In this document: positions 59,601 to 64,000 of the stretch, piece by piece
Layout of the letters: each line of letters begins with the position of its first letter
Position numbering within the stretch: position 1 is the first letter of the stretch
Assembly: GCF_000321225.1 (NCBI RefSeq)
Contig: NW_004450398.1
Location: forward strand, 2,096,340-2,160,339
Direction of reading: 5' to 3'
From: Odobenus rosmarus divergens
Lineage: Eukaryota; Chordata; Mammalia; Carnivora; Odobenidae
DNA: 64,000 bases
Translations under genes and position numbers: made by a program
The notes under the pieces: generated by a model
What the model saw: only the letters and a program-made list of their open reading frames with translations
Database searches by the model: none
What the model was told of the DNA's origin: nothing

Positions 59601-60828
59601 CCTTTCTTCAATTCCTTAAAATACCACCATGAAGTAAATATTCTACCCGCCCCATATTTAAAAAGTAGGTTCCAAGAGGTGTCTGACTCTTGGTTTCTGC
59701 TCAGCTCAGATCATGATCTCAGGGTCCTAGAATCAAGCCCCAGGTCTGGCTCTGCACTCAACGGGGTGTCTGCTTGGGATTCTCTTCCTCTCTCTCCCTG
59801 TCTCCTGCTTGTGAGTGCACTCTCAAATAAATAAATAAATCTTAAGGAAAAAAAAAAAGTTGGTTCCAAGCCCAACGTGGGGCTTGAACTCATGACCCTG
59901 ACATCAAGAGTCATATGCTCTGTGGACTGAGCCAGCCAGGGCCCCTCACCCCATTTTGGGTAAGGAAATGGAGGCTCAGAGACCTGAGAAGTCTCGCTCA
60001 AGGTCATACTCTTTGCAGGACCCAGGAATCAAACCCTACTCTCTCTTCGAACTCCTTCAGAATTCTCCCAGGCTCCTGCTTTTTAAGATCCTTTTGGTAA
60101 ATCCCCAGTCTTTCCGACCCTCCGATTTGTCCTTGGTCATACTTATTGCTGCGATGATTTATTTGCTTGCTCACTTGTTTATGGTGGGTCTCCCCTATTA
60201 AACTGCAGCTGTATCCCCAGCACAGAGCACTGTGCCCAAGTGAATACATATTTCTGTTAAATGAATGGGAGAATCAATCCTTTTCAAAATCAAGACAATT
60301 CTGTCCAAAGAATATTCCCGAGCAACCCCCAGTTCAAAGTCTATACCGTTTCCTAGGACGATGGCCCCCCCACCAGACCCGTCAGTCACTGTCACTCAAA
60401 CCTCTGGCCCCACCCCTTTCCCGGCCCCGCCCTTCTGAGACCGCTTTGGACTCCACACCAGCCAATAGTCCTTCAGGCTCCGCCCCATCCCACTACTTCC
60501 CTCTACTCTTCCGGACTTTTCCACAGCCCGCCTCCTCTAGACCCACCCCTCCTAAGAGGCCTCCCGGTCCCACCTCTTCCCGGCTAGCGCCCTTCACTTC
60601 CGGTTCAGGCCTTGCCCCTTCCTCACCTGGGTCGGGAGCGGCGCCGGCTCCGGAGGCACAGAGCCGCTGGTTGGGGCAGCCCTGACATGAGGCCCCTCGG
60701 CCCGCCTGGGCGCTGCCGGTTCCGGGACAGCCTGTGCGGGCACAAGGTCACAGTTAAAGTGGCTCCCGTCCCTTCAGCCCCGCCACCCACGCCCCCTCCG
60801 CGCGCTCACCCTGAGGCACCTCCTCCAT
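41633..60828 (-). CDS. NUBP1: NUBP1, cytosolic Fe-S cluster assembly factor (whole coding span, 11 exons)
   Basis: Exons in transcript order: 60828-60810, 60731-60627, 58823-58690, 52184-52116, 49766-49734, 49146-49056, 48422-48268, 45550-45440, 45170-45068, 42319-42236 and 41691-41633. They total 963 bases, 320 codons plus stop, the length I recall for human NUBP1 (Nbp35). NUBP1 with NUBP2 forms the scaffold that builds a [4Fe-4S] cluster and passes it to cytosolic and nuclear apoproteins. Visible features: an N-terminal ferredoxin-like cluster motif with C8, C22, C25 and C31; the deviant Walker A motif GKGGVGKST at 62-70; the switch region [11 protein letters not shown] (about 91-101); [10 protein letters not shown] (171-180); and the C-terminal CPKC pair C235/C238 that bridges scaffold subunits. 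All six cluster cysteines and the P-loop lysines are intact. The first coding intron is 78 bases and intron 3 is 6.5 kb. Position 232 is Val where human has Gly. Confidence 0.97.
41692..42235 (-). other. NUBP1: NUBP1 intron 10 (544 bases)
   Basis: A GT-AG intron with no repeat I recognise. Confidence 0.6.
42236..42319 (-). CDS. NUBP1: NUBP1 coding exon 10
   Basis: A long pyrimidine tract ends in CTAAG, and the exon itself begins GTAAGAG. It encodes [20 protein letters not shown] and then AYRSIIQ, with the donor GTACGT. The length is 84 bases, a multiple of three. The exon start looks like a splice donor (see findings). Confidence 0.94.
42320..45067 (-). other. NUBP1: NUBP1 intron 9, with a 36-bp direct repeat
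   Basis: A GC-rich 2.7-kb intron with no SINE or L1. It holds two exact copies of a 36-base sequence (42606-42641 and 44024-44059). ORFs up to 223 codons run through it without resemblance to known proteins. Confidence 0.55.
45068..45170 (-). CDS. NUBP1: NUBP1 coding exon 9
   Basis: The acceptor is CTCTCAG and the donor is GTGGGT. The exon encodes [20 protein letters not shown] and then [14 protein letters not shown] plus one base. It matches the family C-terminal region after the CPKC pair. Confidence 0.95.
45440..45550 (-). CDS. NUBP1: NUBP1 coding exon 8 (CPKC cluster pair)
   Basis: The acceptor is TTGATAG and the donor is GTGGGA. The exon encodes [16 protein letters not shown], then [16 protein letters not shown]235 and C238 form the bridging cluster site. 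Human has NMSG here; this sequence reads NMSV. Confidence 0.96.
45930..46108 (-). mobile_element. CAN-SINE, old and diverged
   Basis: AGACTTATTAATGGGGGCGG start, CGGAGCCTTATGCAGGGC, AGAGTTGGACGCTTAACTGA and head end CACACAGGCGACC. More mutations than most copies in the window. Confidence 0.82.
48056..48092. repeat. 16-bp tandem duplication
   Basis: TGTGGACATAAATAAC occurs twice in a row and is followed by TGTGG, the start of a third copy. Confidence 0.9.
48268..48422 (-). CDS. NUBP1: NUBP1 coding exon 7 (switch II / Walker B region)
   Basis: The acceptor is TCTCCAG and the donor is GTGAGC. The exon encodes residues 152-202: [20 protein letters not shown], then [11 protein letters not shown], then [13 protein letters not shown]. 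The hydrophobic [14 protein letters not shown] is the Walker B/switch II block of the family. Confidence 0.97.
48423..49055 (-). other. NUBP1: NUBP1 intron 6, with a hAT element
   Basis: A MER5-like hAT sequence lies at about 48533-48700 (GCCACTGACATCTAGTGGC, AAAGAATTATTTGGCCCC). The donor of this intron is the weak GTTTGC. Confidence 0.65.
49056..49146 (-). CDS. NUBP1: NUBP1 coding exon 6
   Basis: The acceptor is ATCCTCCAG and the donor is the weak GTTTGC. The exon encodes [19 protein letters not shown] and then [11 protein letters not shown] plus one base. The 5' end of the exon restores the family VEDNLGVMS block. Confidence 0.95.
49147..49733 (-). other. NUBP1: NUBP1 intron 5, with a hAT element
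   Basis: At about 49388-49570 there is a hAT-type element beginning GGCTGGCAAACTGTGGCCCC and ending GGTCTGCCAATCCCTGACC, its usual terminal words. Confidence 0.65.
49734..49766 (-). CDS. NUBP1: NUBP1 coding exon 5 (33-base exon)
   Basis: This very small exon encodes 11 residues, [11 protein letters not shown], between a CCCCGCAG acceptor and a GTGAGT donor. Both junctions are phase 0 and the peptide matches the family at this point. Confidence 0.95.
49767..52115 (-). other. NUBP1: NUBP1 intron 4, with an L1 fragment
   Basis: About 50440-50920 is antisense L1-like (AATTCATATACCACACC, CATTTTCATCACTCCAGG). The remaining sequence shows nothing I recognise. Confidence 0.55.
52116..52184 (-). CDS. 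NUBP1: NUBP1 coding exon 4 (switch I region)
   Basis: The acceptor is TTTCCCAG and the donor is GTAATA. The exon encodes 23 residues, [20 protein letters not shown] and then GEQ. It carries the DxDxxGPS signature of Mrp/Nbp35 NTPases. Confidence 0.96.
54790..55015 (+). mobile_element. Carnivore LINE-1 3' end
   Basis: GGGAGACTCTTAACTCTAGG, GGTTGCTGGAGGGACGG, CAACTGATCAATCACTAAAT and ACTAATAATACACTAGG are the typical 3' UTR words of carnivore L1. It ends in an A-run and is 5'-truncated. Confidence 0.85.
56285..56762. mobile_element. hAT nonautonomous element split by an L1
   Basis: The left part starts ACCAGGGGCCAGTAAACTAC. The right part, after the L1, reads AACACAGCCGAGTTTG, then CTATGGCTGCTTTCCTG and ends AGTCTGCCCAGCCCTGAC. 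A run of 14 G lies near 56397-56410. Confidence 0.75.
56492..56599 (+). mobile_element. Short carnivore LINE-1 3' end inside a hAT element
   Basis: GAGCACTGGGTATTATGC, AATGAATCATGGAACACTAC and ATGGTGATTAACATAACAAT, then A-rich. The 17-base target duplication AAAATTGTTAGGGCACA (56475-56491) and AAAATTGTTAGAACACA (56600-56616) has one mismatch. Confidence 0.9.
57910..58410. mobile_element. hAT nonautonomous element split by a Tigger-like element
   Basis: Starts CAGGGGTTGGCAAATG and, after the insertion, continues TTTTAGGCTTTATGGGC to GCTTGCAGAGCTCTGGCC. It is the class that normally carries these terminal words. Confidence 0.78.
57956..58261. mobile_element. Tigger/MER2-like nonautonomous DNA transposon
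   Basis: Terminal words CACTTGACCTTTGAA and TTCAAAGGTCAACTG form inverted repeats. TA at 57954-57955 and 58262-58263 is the target duplication expected for Tc1/pogo-type elements. No transposase is present. Confidence 0.85.
58690..58823 (-). CDS. NUBP1: NUBP1 coding exon 3 (P-loop)
   Basis: The acceptor is CTTTGCAG and the donor is GTGAGA. The exon encodes [15 protein letters not shown], then [13 protein letters not shown] (deviant Walker A with the signature first lysine K63 and K68), then [16 protein letters not shown]. Confidence 0.97.
59244..59436 (+). mobile_element. CAN-SINE inserted in a hAT element
   Basis: GGGGTGCCTGGGTGGCGCAG head, GATTCTTGGTTTTGGCTCTG, CTCCGCACAGCATGGAGTC, CT body, AAACAAACCTTTAAAAAATG tail. 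The MER5-like halves at 59128-59240 and 59441-59515 join around it. Confidence 0.9.
59656..59946 (-). mobile_element. CAN-SINE, short form, split by another SINE
   Basis: The two pieces, about 59656-59678 and 59859-59946, join into a reverse short-form SINE ending GCCAGCCAGGGCCCC. The join is marked by the repeated AAAAGTAGGTTCCAAG / AAAAGTTGGTTCCAAG. Confidence 0.8.
59679..59858 (+). mobile_element. CAN-SINE, head-truncated, inside a SINE
   Basis: Starts at GTGTCTGACTCTTGG, lacking the first part of the head. It continues with CATGATCTCAGGGTCCTAG and ends in CAAATAAATAAATAAATC and an A-run. Its target duplication is the AAAAGT(A/T)GGTTCCAAG described for the host SINE. Confidence 0.85.
60596..60604 (-). 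promoter_or_regulatory. ETS/GABP-type motif in NUBP1 intron 2
   Basis: On the - strand this reads ACCGGAAGT, a strong ETS-family core. It lies just after the exon 2 donor and still inside the CpG block, so it may act in the promoter. The motif alone supports it. Confidence 0.45.
60627..60731 (-). CDS. NUBP1: NUBP1 coding exon 2 (N-terminal cluster cysteines)
   Basis: The acceptor is GCACAG and the donor is GTGAGG. The exon encodes residues 8-41 plus split codons on both sides. It holds C8, C22, C25 and C31 in a CX13CX2CX5C spacing, the labile N-terminal [4Fe-4S] site of Nbp35-type proteins. Confidence 0.96.
60810..60828 (-). CDS. NUBP1: NUBP1 coding exon 1 (MEEVPQ)
   Basis: ATG GAG GAG GTG CCT CAG G is followed by a GTGAGC donor (phase 1). 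MEEVP is the known start of mammalian NUBP1. The frame stays open upstream but has no further ATG, so this start is preferred. Confidence 0.95.
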
Positions 60829-60941
60829 TCGGCTGCCTTCGACGTCTCCGCGGTCACCGGAACCTGCCCTTACGTATTTCCGCCTCCAGGCGCCCAATCT
60901 GACTCTCCAGCCGCGCGAAGTAAGTCTCGGAAAGCGTGCTT

Positions 60942-60953
60942 TGCGCACGCGCG
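60942..60953. promoter_or_regulatory. NRF1-type motif upstream of NUBP1
   Basis: TGCGCACGCGCG fits the near-palindromic NRF1 consensus YGCGCAYGCGCR. It lies about 115 bases upstream of the NUBP1 ATG, inside the CpG block. Binding is inferred from the motif only. Confidence 0.6.
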
Positions 60954-60960
60954 GACTTTG

Positions 60961-63900
60961 TGTCAGGCGCTTGGGGCTGGTCTTTTTTTTTTTTTTTTTC
61001 CTGTTCCCTTCAAAACTGAGCTGCAGAGATCTTTCGTAAATTATTCAGCGTGTGGCTCCTAGGAACAAAGGCATTATCCTACCTGACCTCAGTGCCCATA
61101 CCCAAGAAATTTGATACTGATGCAAAATTACTAGCTTACACTTTATATTCAAATGTACTCAAGTGTCCCAAATAAGACCTCCTCCCACACACACCCCCAT
61201 TCTGGATCCAGTCAAAAGTCGCACGTTCCCTTTGTTCTCTTCAGTCTCTTTTAATTCAGAACCGTCCTCCTCTCCCGCCCCCTTGCCATTTTTTGTCTTT
61301 TAGGACGTGGATAAATTTGGATATAGTCCAGGGCATTTGCCTTATAGAATACCACCCCCCACCCCCGTTATGATTAGATTCAGTTAAAAGGTTTTGGCAG
61401 AAGGCCCTTGAGTAATGTGCTCAACTGTGGTGTCACAGCGAGAGGCACTGAATGCCAGTGGGTCCCGTGGTTGGTAACGTGAGGGCTTGGCCACTTGGCT
61501 TGGGGAAGGGGGCGTCTGTCCCTCCTGCCTCTCCAGCAAACGGTACCCTTTTCCATTTGTAATGAAGAAAGATTGAGATAATTCATTGAGATCGTGTGAA
61601 TATCCTGTTCATTAACCTTGCACTCAGAGGTTTTAGCATCTTTCTTGCCTGAATCCGTGCTAGCAGTGTTCCCAAAATTGTGCCTTTGGGTGAGAAAACT
61701 GACGGTCAAAACGTGTGAACTCCTTTCCTCAGGTCACACAGCTCCTAGCGAGGGAGACAGTGATGAACCTGGGCCATGGGGCTCCCGAGCCTGCACTGTC
61801 ATCCAAAACACATGGTGCCAAGCGGCTCTGTACGAGCTGCTGGTCTCACCAAACGGCCCTGATTCCTCTTGCCCAGCCTGGTTGGCGCAGCGGATAATGA
61901 AGCCGGACATTAGTTTTATAAAGGCTATGACAGGAGACAAGCGGGGTGATAGGGAAGACTTCCTTAAAGCTGACACCCAGATTGGGACAGGGTGGTAGCG
62001 GGGGTGACAAGTGGTATTTCAGACAGAACGAACCGCGTGAACAAGCCCAGAGGTCAGAGAGGAAGTCACCTGTTAGGCAGGGACTGTTGTGATCTCCGGT
62101 TTGCAGGGAGGAAGACAGGGTCACTGGGAATGACTTGCCCAAGGTCTCAGAGCCAGTAAGCAGCACGGAGGGGATGCCAACAAAGTCTGATGTAGGGTCT
62201 GGGCTCTTGACCACTAGGCCATACAACGGGAGGCAGGTTGCAAATTATTCTTTCACTGAAGAATATGAGGCTCAGAGAGGTTAAGTGACTTGCCCCGGGT
62301 CTTGCAGCCAGAAGGCTCCACTGAACTCTCATGACCACAGGCTCTTTCTCCCCCTCAGCCACACAGCGGAGGCCCAAGGCCGGCCCACTTCCGATCTTCC
62401 TTACTGATGTCCCCTAAGAGACTTCCGGCACGTTGCGCCCAGCTGTCTTCAGCAGCCCTGCGATCTCTCATTACCCAGGGGCCCTCCCACTCAGCCAGTC
62501 TCTCCGCTCCAAGGCAGGGAAGGTCTTCCATTCTTCACTCTCTCCCTCACTCCTCCCCCCACAAGGCTGTAAAAACGATCCCATCCCACACTAAAAAGTA
62601 AACTCAAATAAACATCCTCTCTGCATTGCTCCAGGTCTTTCTCCTACTGTCCCCAGCCAAACTCCTGACTCACCGGGGGTGGAATTTTCCATCTGGGGGA
62701 GCCGAAGGGCAGGAATGAGGCTGCAGAGCAGATTTCCAGGCCCATCGGAACTCCTGAATCAGAAACCCCAGGGCTGGGCCGGGGAACTGGCGTCTTTCGC
62801 TCTCACCAGATAATTTTACCCACTAACATTTGAGAACCACTTCTGAAGAGGAGTACGTCTCAAGACTCTGTCCTTGGCCCACTTGTAGTCACACTTTCTA
62901 CATTCTTCAGTCCTTCAGGCATAACGGACTTCTATCCACAACTCTTTCCTCAAACCAGTTCCTCCTTCTGTTCTTACCTCAGAGAATGGTACCACCACTG
63001 CCCTACGAACCGGAGTCTGAAACGTGAGCATCAGCCTTGCCTCCTTCTCACCATCTCCCCTTTTATCAGTTAGCAACTGCTGCGTAACAAGTCACACATA
63101 CATATATACACCCACGCACGCACGCACACACACACAGTGATTACAACCACAATGGTTTATTATTTCTCATGAGTCCTCTGGTTTTATCTGGGCTCACTCA
63201 TGTGGCATCCTTCAGGGGGAATTGAGTAGAAGATTCTCATTCTCATGTGTGCCTTGATTTCCCTTGAGGTGGCCACGGTCTCGCCACATGGTTACTCATC
63301 ATTCAGTGGTCTAGCCTGAGCACCTTTCCATGGCAGCTGGGCAAGGCTGGGAACTGGCGCAGGGTCTCTTCTTCACATTGTGGTGGTCAAAGCAAGACCC
63401 AGGGACAGCCTAGTTTCCAGGGGCATGAAAACAGAGGCCACATCTAGGTGGGTGGGGTGGTGGGCGTGTATAGAGATGGCAGTCAAAGCTGGCGGCCACT
63501 GCTGGAAACATTCAGGATGTCTCCCTCCATGTTCAATCAGGCATCAAGTCCTGTGGCCTCACCTCTGTGTGATGCGATGTAGTTGCCCAAATGGCCCCAA
63601 TACGTCACCCCACTGTGAGCAGGGCCTCTGTTCTACCCCTAGACTCTGGGCTCAGGCTTGTGACTGACTTTGCTAATGAGCTGTTAGCCGATGTGACCTA
63701 AGAAAAAACAGGTCCTTGGCTGTTTTCACTTTCTTCGCTTGCCCGTCTGCCCTCCCTTTGGGAACACTTTGGGGCTAGGCCGCAGAAGGGAAGACCTACG
63801 GGCCTAGCAGAGCCACCTGGGGGTGTCTCAGCCAAGCCCATCCCAAACCAGGGACCCTGAGACCTGGGAGAGGCCAGTCGATTGGTGCAGAGCCCCCTAT

Positions 63901-64000
63901 CCAGATGCCCAAGTGACCACCAGGTGTGTGAGTGAGTCCAGAAGAACCATCCAGCCAACACACAGACTCAGGACCTACAGAAACACTTAACTGTGTTAAG
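60961..64000. other. Intergenic upstream of NUBP1; repeats, no gene seen
   Basis: Antisense L1-like sequence is at about 61130-61345. Reverse MIR-like stretches are at 61680-61800, 62085-62222 and 62240-62350. A hAT fragment is at 62700-62845, and a degraded LTR-like stretch may lie at 63065-63500. No exon of the expected neighbour TEKT5 is visible. Confidence 0.5.
63093..63137. repeat. (CA)n-rich microsatellite
   Basis: CACATACATATATACACCCA followed by repeated CACG and CA units. Imperfect but repetitive. Confidence 0.85.

Larger units (their letters stand above)
58824..60626 (-). other. NUBP1: NUBP1 intron 2, nested repeats
   Basis: Holds a hAT element (about 59128-59515) interrupted by a SINE at 59244, and a reverse MIR (about 59545-60045) interrupted by one SINE that is in turn interrupted by another. 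The last 250 bases belong to the CpG block. Confidence 0.7.
60350..60960 (-). promoter_or_regulatory. NUBP1: NUBP1 CpG-rich promoter, exon 1 and exon 2 block
   Basis: CpG and GC-box words are dense from about 60.36 to 60.96 kb and fall off sharply on both sides. The block covers both first coding exons and the 78-base first intron. It lacks a TATA box, as expected for a housekeeping gene. Confidence 0.8.

Noticed and set aside
60829..60948. In-frame open extension upstream of the NUBP1 ATG
   Set aside because: The extension begins at GTG and contains no ATG. The known family start MEEVP is at 60828.

Overview
This is a stretch of a mammalian nuclear genome, almost certainly from a carnivore. 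The main clue is about 18 tRNA-derived CAN-SINE copies on both strands, with the typical head, a pyrimidine-rich body, and an A-rich tail carrying AATAAA. The copies look like those of caniform, perhaps arctoid, carnivores (bears, seals, mustelids); that finer assignment is an inference. No bacterial, plasmid or phage genes are present.

Two protein-coding genes could be rebuilt exon by exon. TVP23A lies on the + strand (start codon 14899, stop ending 40689, 7 coding exons, 213 codons). NUBP1 lies on the - strand (start codon 60828, stop ending 41633, 11 coding exons, 320 codons). They converge tail to tail. Their stop codons are about 0.94 kb apart, and their likely 3' ends overlap near 41.4-41.5 kb. 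Both reading frames are intact, every intron is GT-AG, and both proteins have the length expected for the family. In human 16p13.13 the known order is TEKT5-NUBP1-TVP23A-CIITA. The window therefore shows the same block in the opposite orientation, with CIITA expected beyond the left edge and TEKT5 beyond the right edge. Neither of those genes is visible here.

Layout: 1-14.5 kb is intergenic, with old repeats (MIR, L2-like, hAT fragments, two MaLR LTRs), two SINEs and a (TG)n tract. At 14.5-15.2 kb are the TVP23A CpG-rich promoter, exon 1 and exon 2. From 15.25 to 37.68 kb is the very large intron 2, full of L1, MaLR LTRs, SINEs, a 703-bp solo retroviral LTR and several inverted repeats. From 37.7 to 41.5 kb are TVP23A exons 3-7 and its 3' UTR. 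From 41.4 to 60.9 kb is NUBP1, ending in a CpG-rich promoter with an NRF1-type site. From 61 to 64 kb is intergenic sequence with MIR, L1 and hAT remnants and a (CA)n tract.

The genes are not known to share a pathway. TVP23A is a Golgi membrane protein of the TVP23 family. NUBP1 is the scaffold P-loop NTPase of cytosolic iron-sulfur cluster assembly. No unknown multi-gene system was found. The observations most worth following are a recursive-splicing-like junction at the start of NUBP1 exon 10, two inverted-repeat structures built from SINEs in TVP23A intron 2, the solo LTR, and the overlapping 3' ends.
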